From Sipunculus nudus (lineage: Eukaryota > Annelida > Sipuncula > Golfingiida > Sipunculidae): DNA of 64,000 nt. Numbering within the stretch: position 1 is the first letter of the stretch; each line of letters begins with the position of its first letter. The translations under genes and the position numbers were made by a program. The notes under the pieces are model-generated. The model saw only the letters and a program-made list of their open reading frames with translations. It searched no databases and was not told where the DNA came from. Location: contig CM049322.1 of the NCBI GenBank assembly GCA_026874595.1, forward strand, positions 59,526,886-59,590,885, written 5' to 3'. Shown piece by piece: positions 13,670-25,750 of this stretch.

Positions 13670-14635
13670 GAATGAGATGTTCAGTATTTGGGTAACACAG
13701 AAAAAAAATCCCTTTAAAAATAGTATCATAATGAATATTACAAATACACGCCTACACTTATTGAGGGTTCATCGAGTAACCGCCCCCTAAGTGATACGGT
13801 GTATGTCGTCCACACACATACATGTATATATATACATATGTAATAATATATACTATATATATAAACAATCGCATTTTGTATAATTAAAAGTCATATTGTA
13901 TATATATACGGTGACATTGACGATATCAGGCCATGGATGGTTTTAACCTTTTTAGAGGAATTATGTCGGTTTATATATACAGAGTTTTCAATAAAATAGG
14001 TCGGGCTAGGATAGTGTAGCCGGAGATTATTAGTTTGTCAACAACCCGCTGCGACATTCTACATGTCGAGATTGCTACGCTTCAGAGGGTCGGTCAGCGG
14101 GACATTTAACTGGCCTTTACAAAACTGGGTTCCATGCTTGCCGGGTTACTTGCTCCTATGGACATACAATCATTTTTCTCCGTGGACTTGTAAGTCGTAG
14201 ACCGGGTTCTTTTGTACATTTTTTTCTGAATTACAAGAGCTTCATATATATTTTTACTGTTTACAAAACTAAATTATGTATAATTAATAAAATTCTTTTA
14301 GTGGAGAAAAAAGATATTCTTTCATATGGGTTTTAAATACTATATTAAATTTGAAGTAAATATCAATGAAATTAAACTCATTTATACCCTTTGAAGATCC
14401 TGAATAAAAAAGTCACCGATTCTGAACAGCGACCATTATCAATTATCAGCATTCTGTTAAAGTATTTAAGTGTTTATAGATGACAATTTCTTTATATTTA
14501 CTTTTTTTTCACCGCCTCGGTTTATATTTCCATATTCCTAATCAGAGGCTCCCTATTTCGGCTATAGTCACATGATACCACACGATACACACACAGCACC
14601 TCAAGACGTCCACGCAGCTCAGGCTACCCGTTAAG
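13211..14635. other. intergenic stretch with TA microsatellite
   Basis: A TA run at about 13625-13668 and further TATATA patches near 13825-13910. No gene seen. Confidence 0.5.
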
Positions 14636-14791
14636 TATAGCCAGACATCATGATCATTTGATATAGTCAGACAGCCTGGTCGTTTAGTATAGTCAGACAG
14701 CCTGGTCGTTTAGTATAGTCAGACAGCCTGGTGGTTTAGTATAGTCAGACAGCCTGGTCGTTTAGTATAGTCAGACAGCCTGGTTGTTTAG
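14636..14791. repeat. 26-bp minisatellite, six copies
   Basis: Units begin TATAGTCAGACAGCCTGG and repeat every 26 bases from 14636. The first unit is diverged, the next five are nearly identical with changes at one or two bases. It ends abruptly at 14791. Confidence 0.95.
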
Positions 14792-14971
14792 TAATTCAAC
14801 GCATCGTTCTCACGTCTAACCAGCCTTTTTCTTATAAAGAATGTGTACGATGAAACATTCGTTTTTAAATGTTTTCATCTCAGCAGCACTTCATCCTCAC
14901 TGTAGCGGAACTGCTGGTCCTCGGAATTGCTGTGTTAAAGCCAGGTCTTAGAATTAATACCGTGTGCAGTA

Positions 14972-15665
14972 ATGAGTGCTCTCAAGCAGTTTCTACTCGC
15001 CATCCACAAGGTAGTTAAGGACGCTATACGTGTTGAGATTGCTTCACGACTCGAAATTTTAGAGCAAAAGGTGTTGGATATTGCCAACATAAAAACATTC
15101 GTCAACAGTCATGAGAAACGCTTGGGTGAACATGAACATTTTTTATCCTTCCAAGGTGACCAAGTTAAAGATATCCTAGAGAAATCTGTACCAGACCTTA
15201 GAAAAGGAATGTGACTTAACAAAGAGGATGTGTATCCGGATACTTGATATGGATATGTGGTCGTTGATTATTAAAGGACTGAGTGGTGACGCGGGTGAAA
15301 ATGAATCTGATACGAGTGCAAAGGTTAGGTCCCCTGCCAAGGATAATCTGCAAGTGACAGGGGCGGATTCATATGTCATTGCCGCCTGCCATCGCCTATC
15401 GCCTATCAAAAGATTGGGCATCACAATGCGTTTCGTTGACTTAAATGATCGCAATGAATGGTTAGGCGAAGCCAAAAAAATTGAAAACTTCAGACTAAAA
15501 CGTATCCCAGGAATACCACCTAGCTTAAGAACACTAAAATCAGATATCGTTCGACCAAGAAAGGACCTTCCACGTTACTCTACCTGGTCATACCTTTCAT
15601 TCGCAGTGATATGCCTGGGTTCAAGGCATTCAGCTATCGACAAAGGCACTATTAACTCCAAATAA
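14972..15665 (+). pseudogene. non-LTR retrotransposon ORF1-like remnant
   Basis: Two overlapping frames belong together. 14972-15214 encodes a coiled-coil-like helix (EIASRLEILEQKVLDI, then EKRLGEHEHFL). A one-base shift near 15205 then leads into the frame of 15228-15665. The second part has the pattern of a LINE ORF1 RNA-binding domain: CHRLSPIKRLGITMRFVD, DRNEWLGEAKKI, then IPGIPPSLRTLKSDIVRPRK. The order coiled coil, RRM-like, C-terminal domain fits ORF1 proteins of CR1/L2-type LINEs, which bind the element RNA. The frameshift indicates a dead copy. Identification is by pattern only. Confidence 0.6.
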
Positions 15666-16009
15666 ATTGATATGTGAAGGGAAACATTGGTCCAAACACC
15701 TGTACCAGTACCGTTACAGGCCGGGCATTTCACTCTCCTGATAAACAAATTGACATTTTATTCAACCATCTACACAGGTACTATTAAATAGAGTTCCCGA
15801 ACTGTGACGCCTAAAACGTCAGCCCATGTGCTTTTGTATGAAATCGGTTATGGCTACGAAAATGCCGAGACTGATTATTGTATTTGAAGCTCACGTTATA
15901 ATTCTTATGCCATTTTTTAATTAATCATACCTCTTACTAAAAAGAATATATATTTTTTTGTTTCATATCTTTTATGTGCATCCCCCTCTGTATTTGTTCT
16001 ATTGAATGC
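15666..16009. other. short gap between LINE pieces, no gene seen
   Basis: Degenerate sequence with no readable protein pattern, probably also retrotransposon-derived. Confidence 0.4.
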
Positions 16010-16690
16010 TCCGGTCAAGCAATGGCCACTCTAATTTGGAATTTTCCTAGCAGATCACTTTGTTCTTTGGTGCAGTTATTGTACAATATGCATGCATTTT
16101 CAAGTTGTGGCCTCATGAAGGCCGTGTAAATGTTTTCAACTGTGGCGTTGGACCTCTCTGTTTAGCTTCCAGATCAGACCAAGTTTCTTTTTTTGTTCGC
16201 CTTGTTAATTGTTTAATTAAATTGTTCTGCCCAGTTCATCTTATCATTCAGATGTAGTCCCAGTTGTGGAAAGGTGTTTACTTCTTCTAGTTGTACCTGA
16301 TTGAGATATAATGCTGGATACTGCCTAGATCTACTTGATGATGCTACTACCATGTATTTCGTTTTTGAAGAGTTGAAAGCCATAAAGGAATTTGTTGCCC
16401 AGTTGGAGCCTTTTAGGCCTCTATTAAATTGGGTGAAAGCACAGCTTTCTTCTTCAGGTGTAAAACTTGTCATAAGGACAGCATCAACCGCTTAAAAGAA
16501 TATTTCCGACTCTTAGATTGTCACTTATTTCCATGAAGGACCACCCTAATTCTAAGGTTCTCCAAATAGTTGCATAGTAATTTGTGCAATGTCCCATTTA
16601 TCCGTATTTCTATAATAATCATTTATCCGTTTATTTTTTTAAGGCATCAATACAGATTCTGTCGAAGGCTTTAGATTGGTCAAGGAAAAC
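16010..16690 (-). pseudogene. LINE reverse transcriptase fragment, inverted
   Basis: Read on the minus strand from about 16685, broken frames give the usual RT order: LDQSKAFDRICIDAL (RT core), a middle part with VVLHGNK, a decayed position for the catalytic loop (DAVLM where FADD-like residues are expected), MAFNSSKTKYMV, a thumb-like stretch with VEEVNTF-type pattern (here LEEVNTFPQLGLHLND) and finally IYTAFMRPQLENACILYNN followed by TKEQSDLLGKFQ. The last blocks match the conserved thumb region of CR1/jockey-type LINEs. Stops and frameshifts are frequent, so it is inactive. Its orientation is opposite to the ORF1 and endonuclease remnants on either side. Confidence 0.68.
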
Positions 16691-17019
16691 TAAACAATTT
16701 TCCCTTTTTATTATCAAAATTTTATATATATATTATCCACAATATGAGTTAAACAAATTTATAATTCCAAGAATTCAATATTTCAAAAAGACATTTTTTA
16801 TTAACAATTGCACATTTTTTCTTTACAATGAAATGTGTTCCAGTTTGGTTAACAAGATGATGTGAAGCATCCTAATTTTTTTTCTTCTTCATATATTGAC
16901 TTTTAACGGACCACGTATGGAACTTTGACTTAATGAATTAATGTTAAGAAATTTTGGAGACTTGGTCAAAAATGACTTGCTAAATCTCATCAAATTTAGA
17001 GACTGATTCAGATAGGGTA

Positions 17020-18110
17020 AACATTGAAAATATAGACCGCTCATCGTATTCTACAAGAACTTAATCATAGCAAGTGATTTCAATATCAATATATTGACAA
17101 TTTAAGAAAAGGAGATTAATGGTCAGTTTCTGGAAACTTTACTCTCATACAATTTAATGCCTACCGTCATACCCCCTTTCGAAACTTTCGGTGCTACTCC
17201 GATTAACAACACATTCGCCAGCATATCTGATAAGTCTTTGTGCTCTGCTGGCATTCTTATCAGCCAGATATCTGACCATTTGCCTAATTTTCTTACGATA
17301 GAATTAAATAACAAGTATTGCAAGCCAGAGGAATTCAATCAATATCGTAGAATTGATGGAGGCTCAATAATGTCCTTATATAATGAATTATGTACAATGG
17401 ATATTGAAGGCAAATTTACTCTTGATGATCTAGCCGATCCGAATACGAATATGATGGTATCAAACATATAATATGTACAGCTATGGATAAACATATGCCA
17501 CTACAATAAAAGTCACATTGTAATTACAAATAAAAAGATCTAAATTGATCATCCTTTTGGCATTATGAGATCTATCAAGATCAGGGATAGGTTGTACAAG
17601 TCACTTAAAATAACAGAACCATGTACTTATGAATATGCCGCAAAAGAAAATAACCTTAGCGCATACAATGTGATACTCAGAGGATAAATACGCAATGCTA
17701 AAACCATGTATTATAAATCCCAATTTGATAAGTGCAAAAATAATATGAGACAAACTTGGCAAACAATAAATGATTTCATGCAAAGAACCAATTGTAAATT
17801 GTAACGAAATAGGTTGTAAAAAGGCAGAGATTATACCTAAAACATGAAACGTACATTTTACAGATTATCTTTAACAGCGTGAAACAACGCCTTTATGTGT
17901 TAAAGGCTGTCACAATGAGGGCGATTACAGATACAATAAAGGGTTCCTACAAAATCAAGTTTTAACTATGACATGTTGTCCACTAAGTTGTTGAAAAGGC
18001 TCGAAGCTCTCATCAGTGAACCATTAAAAATTATTATTAATATTTCAAGATAGCATTAAAATATTCTAAATGTACTTACCCGTATATATAAGAAACGTTA
18101 TACAATAGTT
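17020..18110 (+). pseudogene. LINE endonuclease-to-RT linker remnant
   Basis: Broken plus-strand frames contain ASDFNINIL (degenerate form of the GDFN endonuclease motif, about 17060), LLSYNLMPTVIPPFETFG, then ISQISDHLPNFLTIEL (ISDHLP motif of AP-type endonucleases, about 17260-17310). The linker follows: IKIRDRLYKSLKI and AKTMYYKSQFDKCKNN, RQTWQTINDFM. RT-start-like words (MLSTKLLKRLEALISEPLK) appear near 17970-18030. The longest intact stretch is 17157-17471. Multiple stops show an old, dead copy. Confidence 0.65.
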
Positions 18111-19256
18111 TAAATTTACCACACCTGAATTACAGGGTTTAAAAGCAAAAATATTGTGAGGCTGCAAAGAGGGAAGTGTGTACGGTGACAAGGAGTAAAT
18201 ATAATGATCAGTCAGAACCACTTTACAAGCCACTCGAATCTTTGCGAGTGGATGACATTTTTACTTTAAATATCTTTAAAGTTCTATTGTAAAAAGTAAA
18301 TTCACAGTTACCTTTATTTTTCTTCAATTTTGAATTAATACCAAGAAATGAAGCGCGCCCCGACAATATACGAAGGAAATATATTTAAGCACCGCCAAAA
18401 CAAGGACGAGATTTGCCAAAAATTGTTTCAGGCACATAACTCCTTAACTCTGTAACATGGGTCAGATACCTAACTGATATGTGTGCAGTCGCATTAGATT
18501 AATTGTATAATTTTCAAAAATTAATATTATCATTTTTTATCACAGAATTTATCATTTACTAGTCTTCTCAATCTACTATTTTATGTTATGATAGAGTGGA
18601 AATATCACACTATGATAATATGCATTTCTTTTCGGTTTACATTACATGTATTATCTTTTCTTAGTTTATTATTTCTTTTCACAGCGTTATAATCACATAG
18701 TTATAATCAGCAGATGAGAATCATGATGCATTGTATTTTCATTTATATGTGCATTAATATAAGCTGTTTATATTGAAGTATGAACAGACTCTCCACCATA
18801 ATACGGATGGTACCTGCGCTATCGGAAGTGATTTTTCTATAGTAATGGTCTCCTGACGAAGAATTTTTGCACAGTGAATTTTGTTTGAATATTATACATG
18901 TTTATCTCACATCTGCGTTATGTAAATAAATCTTTCGTCAAATAAACTGTTCTGAGTTCTTATTCAACTGGTAGTCGTATAAATGTTTAACATTTGTGCT
19001 GTTTCCACACAGGTATGTGTCACAAATCATATATATACATATACATAATGGATGCATTAATTGCATGTTATTTTTTACAAGTAAATAAATACAGCGAACC
19101 ATAGTCGATAAAAAGAAAACTATTTCACAATGCAGACTGTGAACTTCAGACTGGTAACACGAACCACACGCTAACGTTTTCGACTGATACCAAAATACAA
19201 AATGTACTTTTATCGAAACATGCAGTAAATAAAAATGTCATTTTTACGTGCCCAAA
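18111..19256. other. intergenic stretch, no gene seen
   Basis: AT-rich. It may hold the 3' tail of the LINE remnant, but no protein pattern is readable. Confidence 0.4.
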
Positions 19257-19693
19257 TCACCAGGTATTACCACATTTACAGTTTTCAAGTTTTCTTAGAA
19301 ACAATTCGGCACAGGGGTCCGTTATCAAGTCATTAAATCCAGGCTCTCTTTTCAAAGTACTCAATTGAACTCTCAAACCGTGGTTCATACATTCTGTCTC
19401 AAGGGACTTAAGACCATACTCTCTTGCCAATACAAGGCGACGGATGGACTTTCTCTGGGCCAGTAGATGTTTTTCACAAGCTTTCTTGACGCCGTTCATT
19501 TGGTATTCTCTGGACAGTGGCAACAGATACTCTGCGGCTTCCTCTGCAATTTTACATACCCCAATTTATACATGTTCTATACATATAATTAATGTTAATA
19601 TGTATCATGTGTGTGGTGAGCGAACTTGTGTGTGTTGCTAATATAAGACGAATAACTATATTTTAAAGTATTTCAAACGACTTTCAGGTAATT

Positions 19694-19765
<72 letters not shown>

Positions 19766-20156
19766 TATATAATTAACTGTTAGGTCTTTCCATATAATAC
19801 GGTATGCCAATAATGCCAATATAATATGAAATACTATATTTTAAAGTTTTTCAAACGACTTTCAGCTTATCTATACCTGTTAGGTCTTCCATTGGTAGAT
19901 GGCAGAATCTGAATAATTTCAAAATGCTGCTATATTTCTTTCCAGGCAATGTGATTGTTTCTGACCCTTTTTCTTTGAATTCGCCAATAAACATGGCTTT
20001 AAATACTGGTGACCAAATGCCTAGAATAACCTTGCTGGCGTAAATGGCCTTTCCTTCTACGAGAAAGGTGACGTCACTCTCCTTCCAGGGTTTGGATAAA
20101 TCGGGGCCCTCCTCAGGCTCGTCTTCTTTATGTGTTGCTAGCATTCGATGAGTCAT
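19257..20156 (-). CDS. BTB/POZ domain protein, copy 2, shortened tail
   Basis: Exon 1 is 20156-19877 (280 nt, the same length as in copy 1) and exon 2 is 19543-19257, joined over a 333-bp phase-1 intron with GT and AG at the homologous codon. The product is about 188 aa. Shared BTB blocks are KPWKESDVTFLVEGKAIYA, WSPVFKAMFIGEF, LPLSREYQMNGVKKACEKHL and LVLAREYGLKSLETECM. An acceptor-like TTTTTTTAG stands 8 bases before the ATG, suggesting a spliced 5' untranslated exon. After the block FNDLITDPC the protein ends with CKCGNTW, whereas copy 1 goes on for ~75 more residues with a Cys/His-rich tail. A possible donor (GGTAATACC) just before the stop means a further exon cannot be excluded. Function is as for copy 1, without the putative metal-binding tail. 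Confidence 0.78.
19696..19766. repeat. TA microsatellite with CA end
   Basis: A long TA run followed by CACACACA, located inside the intron of BTB copy 2 on the minus strand. Confidence 0.95.
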
Positions 20157-21142
20157 TGTGTACCTAAAAAAACACTATGTTAAAGGCAGATAAAGACTTC
20201 ACGGATACTCCTCTGGTTTCACATATAAGGTTTCATCTATTCATCCAAGTGCATTTAAGGAGAGCATTGTCCCGTCATTTGTATTTGTCAGGTGTGACTA
20301 TGAGTCCCCCTCCAGGTGTAACATCTTGCTTCAAAAGAAGCAACGACATCAGTAACTTCTGTAGATGAGTTTTATACAGGAACACAACCGTGTGTTACTA
20401 AAACACATATTTTCTTGGTAGATACACGCTGCGTTTTCCTAACTTCTCACAGGCACAGGTGTAATGTTTGCCTTGTTTACGTTGTTTCATAGACAACTAT
20501 GATTGAGAAAATGACTGTGTGTCCTTATCGTTGGACTTAGGTTATGTTTATGATATTTTTTATATAATTTTAGTTATAGTTGCCTTTCTGACTGTAGTAG
20601 GGGGATTAGAACAATGAACTATCAGTTGTTTACGTCCTTGAGCATGTAACTTTTACATATTGTAGCGAAAAATATGAAGGATAAATTTAGAATGTATATG
20701 TCAGTTGACGAGTTAGTTCAACCTGCTCATTACCGTATCACAATGTCCAAAAACCTCTAACCACCTATTTTGTTAACATTACTGCTACTCCAGCATCCCT
20801 TTAAATCATGTCATATACCATTGAGCATAAAATATAGAATTTTTATTTATCAATTATAATAAACATTGTAAGCTCATGTTATAAATTTGGCAATGATATC
20901 GTGGTTAGACGTACAATTTTTAAATAACCTTTGCATGCAGAATAAAAAGGAGAAAATCTGGTGTTTCTTTTGGGTATATTATATATTATACATTATTCTA
21001 TCCTCTCAGTGTTTTTGGTCGAGAAAGGGAGGGACGCGTGACCTGGGTAAAACATAAATCCGAGCCTGGATTCTTTTTATACCGTATTTTGTCCATCTCA
21101 GTCTAACATAGGGGGAAACAATAAGACCTACATAAATAAAAT
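20157..21142. other. upstream region of BTB copy 2, no gene seen
   Basis: No coding sequence recognised. It lies between the coding start and the duplicated upstream module. Confidence 0.4.
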
Positions 21143-21820
21143 CTGATATACACATAACTGTAAGTCGTCAGAACCCGATTAACCAGACATGTTACTTGAC
21201 AGAACTCCATGAATCAGTCACCCCTCTTCCGAATAGTAAAATAGTGAAGACAGGACACTTTCATGGAGAATATTCCGTACACCGAACCTGATCAGAGCCT
21301 ATCTTAACTAATGATCTGATTTTTACGATCAGGAACCATTAGACTGCAAAAGCCTGATCCTTGTTGATCTAGGTCGATATAATACAGATCTATCTAGGTG
21401 ACTTACTTAAAGCGCTTAAGCTGTTTGAAAACAGTGGTGCTGGTCAGACCAACAGAGACACACGAACTGAGTTGTTTACGGGTGTTAATTCCCGGGTCTG
21501 AACATTCCCAGAATCATATTAAAGTAACACAGACAGTAGTGGACTCTATCGGTCTCTTATGTAACAATTTCTGCTTAAAAGGGTTAATATAACCTAACAG
21601 AACACGTATATATATATGTGTGTGTTTAGAATAGTTACACAATTATTTTCTAATTTATTCTAATTAAAAGACATTCAGCATTTACATGTGCAAAACAATA
21701 TCTTTTGTTAATTTCTTAATGAAAGAAAAGAGAAAGAATCTTGATGAATGTTCATGCATGTTTGCCTTTTACAGATTTTTAATAATTGAATGGTGTCAGA
21801 CTGAAGAACATAAAGTCTGA
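21143..21820 (-). promoter_or_regulatory. duplicated upstream module of BTB copy 2
   Basis: This is the partner of 12510-13210. Similarity runs from the block with CATAACTGTAAG through TTCCCGGGTCTGAAC and CTTATGTAACAATTTCTG to GGTGTCAGACTGAAGAACAT. It ends at about 21820, only three bases before the 274-bp direct repeat, so the 5.6-kb segment may have inserted at its edge. A regulatory role is inferred from position and shared retention. Confidence 0.5.
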
Positions 21821-21823
21821 ACA

Positions 21824-22097
21824 TATTTATTCTGGGAGGAAATTGGGCTTGGGCAACATGCACTCGCACAATTTAAAGAGATAAAATAACACCTTTTAAC
21901 TGGAATAAAATTTAGAGCCTAAACCTTCAAATTATCAGGACTGCATATTATGATCTGAACTTATAAATGAAACAGAAAGATACTTACACACTAGATAAAA
22001 GGACTGCTCTTTGTAGTGGGTGGCTCTTCACCTGGGTAGCCGACACTGTCGTAAAACCAACCCCAAGATGAAAAAGAAGCCATACCCTGGCTGGCCG
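21824..22097 (+). repeat. 274-bp direct repeat, left copy
   Basis: Begins TATTTATTCTGGGAGG and ends CTGGCTGGCCG. On the minus strand it has a short reading frame (start near 22074, MASFSSWGWFYDSVGYPG) that ends just before a consensus splice donor CTGTAAGTAT. This may be a transcribed exon, but the product is not recognised. Confidence 0.9.
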
Positions 22098-23289
22098 GGA
22101 ATTCTATCGGGTCCACCTGTCTGGTCCAAAAGAGGGTGAATTGGTGAGTTTTTCTCCCTTTAATACAGGATATTGAAGGCAGGGTAGAAACCCTGCATTG
22201 TGATTGGTTATGGGGCATCTCAATATTGACTGTCAATCAGTGCTGATGCCCCACCCCCGGACAACTGAGGTCCAGGTCAAAAGGCAAGAATGTTACATCC
22301 CTCACCCCATAGGGAAATTTTTCACTACAGTGGAAAATTTTGCGATAGCAGTCATATTATCTAGCCTCTGGAGAGGAGGGTTTGTTTTTGTTCGTATGTT
22401 ATATGACCAAAACATGGCTGGCAGGCTGTGTATAGGCTGTTAGCCGGCTACCCAACCCCTAACTCCCATGTTGGGAGGGGGGAGGTAGGTTTATCCAATC
22501 CTACAACAACGGTTCTCTCCCCACACAGTACCTCCAGTGATTAGGGACTTTGCAGTCTGATAATTGTTTTGAAAGTTCAGGGATTGTGTAATTTTTATTA
22601 GACATGCAAAAACAATATAAAATATTCAAAGACACATTAATGACATTCCACATGCACCAGGTGCAATAAGTTGTTACAGGTTTTGGCCATGAGTGACCCA
22701 GGTGTCCATATAGGATATAATAAAATATCAGTCCAGATGGTGGCGCCACAGGCCTCAGTATTCACTCAAGGTGTTCTGCATTTCTAAAAGCGTCCAATAT
22801 CTGGCTGTAGTGATATGTTGGCTCAGGTTGCAGCTTGCTGTAGCAGAAGAGCTGAGCCGGACCACACTTGGAAGGCTGCACTGATGGCTGACAACTGGTT
22901 CATGCGAAAATGGAGCCTCTGAAAATAAAATACAACAGCGGCAGTACCTGTCCTTATGACACAAGTATAATTTTTGAGACAATTATTTAGACATGACTAT
23001 TTAAAAAATAGCTCTCAACAAAATTTACACAAAATCGAACATAAAGATTGCTGATAAGCGGCCCCTTGGTAAAACATTTAAAAGAGTTAAACACTTGATC
23101 TAAGTTTTCAACTATACATGATTAAATAAAATTGACAACGGTTACATTAAGGGACCCTCCAATAGGCATAATCTGGGCTCATTTCTCCGTTTTATATGGA
23201 GTATTTAAAACTAGGGGTAACTATGGTCCCTAACCCGTGTATAGCCCAAAGGTACAAGGTTGGCAAAAGTAAGCAACGTATCAGATTTA

Positions 23290-23795
23290 ATGGACATATT
23301 TTCTTTGTGCCCTGTCTGGCCTCACAACTGTAACAGTATTCATTTGAAGCCCCGTCTGGCTGAAACATGCCCCCTCCCTGGGCTAATTAATATTTCGACC
23401 ACTGGTCTACTAATACAACGAGATTAACTCGCACACTGCATCATCATCTGAACAGTGTTAAGACGTATATGCACTTCCCTCGGGTAAGCCTTTCATAAAC
23501 AGTATTTATTCTGTGCCCTGTTTGGCCTCTAAATATAGACGGTATTTTAAGCCCCGCACGGCCGAAACATGCCCTCTCACTAGGGTGAAATAGTAAGACC
23601 ATTGGTCGACTAATCTTGCGAGATTCACTCGCACACTGTATCATCATCCGATCAGTGTTTAGACATATATGCAATACCCTCCGGTATGCTTTTCAATATC
23701 AGTATTTTTTTGTGCCCTGTTTGGCCTCAAAATCTAGACGGTATTTTAAGCCCCGCACGGCCGAAACATTCTTTCTCACTGGGCTAAAATATGAA
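23290..23795. repeat. ~200-bp tandem repeat, about 2.5 copies
   Basis: TGTGCCCTGTTTGGCCTC recurs at 23306, 23512 and 23711 (spacings 206 and 199), each time followed by AAGCCCCGCACGGCCGAAAC (the first copy is diverged). Confidence 0.88.
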
Positions 23796-25269
23796 AAGTT
23801 CTACTCATCCAGCAATGTATATGTGGTTTGTTATTTATTTTAAATATCATTACTCTCAAATGCAATATAGAGTGGACATAAACTTGAAGTCAGCTTATTT
23901 ATTCATTTTATTCGTGTATTTATTCAATTAATTTAGTATTTTGGTGTGTTGCTAACCTATTAATATTATTGATAGGATTTCACTGAAATTAACCTAATTA
24001 AACAAGTTAAGCTTCTAAATGAGTGATGCCAGTTTAACTGGTGTGTTAAGTATGCACACTGGTCTATTTTATTTTTATTATTCCCAATACTTAAGAGAAA
24101 CAACTTTGTGCTGGTTGATGTTATAGCTAGGTTTAGATATAATGACAGGTACAATCGTATGCAAGTGGCGCCACCATACCAGATACAAAATACTCTAGGT
24201 GAAAGGTAGTACCCTGCCAAATTCGAGAACTCTCTAGGCAGAAAGGCACTGGAGTGCAATATGCAATACCTATAAGGCAAACATGAAGCCATGTCAGACA
24301 CCACATTCACTTGACGAAAATTGTTTCCATGCCGGAGAACATCTCCTAAAAAGCGACTGGGAACTTTGCCAGCACAAAACACTGCATAAGAAGGGACAGC
24401 CACGCCGGGTACCACCCAAGGCAACTGGTATATATTTTATGCCCATATATGCTAAACTAAAAAAAAACTCAACCAGGAAAATCATATACTATGCCGGGAT
24501 AGGAACCCTAAAAAGCGACTAGTAAAACTCTCAAGGTTGAGGCAGAATAAATGGTACTACGCCAGATACAGAGATCTAGGCAAATAGAATACCAATAAAA
24601 ACCTTCCAGGTGTGTCAGACATGTTACATCCAGCCTATAGGTAATTAATTTCACCAGAGAAATTCAAAGTATTACTCATGCATATCTAGTCCAGCAGTAT
24701 GTGAAGCAGAATAAAACTCTTTTAATTGAATTTATAAGTATCATACTATTTACTTCTGAATTTGTCTAATTAAGTAGAGTTATAAATGTTAATCACTATA
24801 ATTGAAAATAACTAAGTTTTTAAAAGTTTCATTTTAGAATAAGAATGTTATAATTCAAATGTAATTTATAAATAAATGTTTATGAACAGTTTAAATAGCT
24901 TTGAGATAATAGTCTACATTTGTATTAAAATTAAATGCTAAAAATCAACAAATGAATTTAGTCAAAGCGTAAATAAAATATGAGCATACCTCATAGGTAT
25001 TCCTCTGAGAATTACTAAATTTCTATAAAAAAAAAAAGATTGATCTAAATTATTAAGTATCGATCTTTTTAATTGGTTATATGTTAAACATCAGATTTCA
25101 AAATTAATTGTAGCGAGTAATTAAGATTACCTAAAGGCAAACCATAAACACCATAACACTATTAGCTTGCATTAATTTGGTATGTAAGAGAAACCAACAG
25201 AACAATAGGCCCAACTAATTAAGTTATATTGACTTCACATTTTATAAGTATAATTATTAATATTAATAT

Positions 25270-25750
25270 GATTATTTAGAGCAAGGTAAAAAAACTGAAG
25301 TCTACATGTTGGATATACAAGGTGATGACTGGACTGATACATTCACATGACTTTGTGACCAGGTGTATAATCTGCTCAACACAAGTACCTGCAGGTGGTG
25401 TTAAGATAATCTGTGCTGGTCTGTTTGAAATATCAGCCTCATGGGATGTTATATGACAGGTAAGCCCTGTGACAATGGATAACTCTAACACCTGCATCGG
25501 GGTGATAGGTGTTCAGCCCTTTGTGATGCAATAGCCCTTGGGCATGGCCTTTTGGTTTTGCCATTAATATTAGATGGGGATCAGTGCGTGATGAAATATA
25601 TAGAGGCACCAGAGGTTGACATGAGGGTACATGCCGTTTGTCCAGCTTGGGATTATGTCGTGAGACATGATAAACCCATGGTCGGAGTGACCGTTGAACG
25701 TTCATATTTTGAACGATGCATATACCACAGGCTAACAGCCTAACAAGCTG
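25270..25750. other. less AT-rich patch, identity unknown
   Basis: Base composition is visibly more balanced than in the flanks. Both strands have short open frames (plus 25552-25743, minus 25439-25771). Neither shows a known domain, so I do not call a gene. Confidence 0.3.

Noticed and set aside
23966-24424. 152-residue minus-strand open frame in the 5.6-kb segment
   Set aside because: Overlaps a degenerate tandem repeat and shows no retrotransposon or other protein motif.
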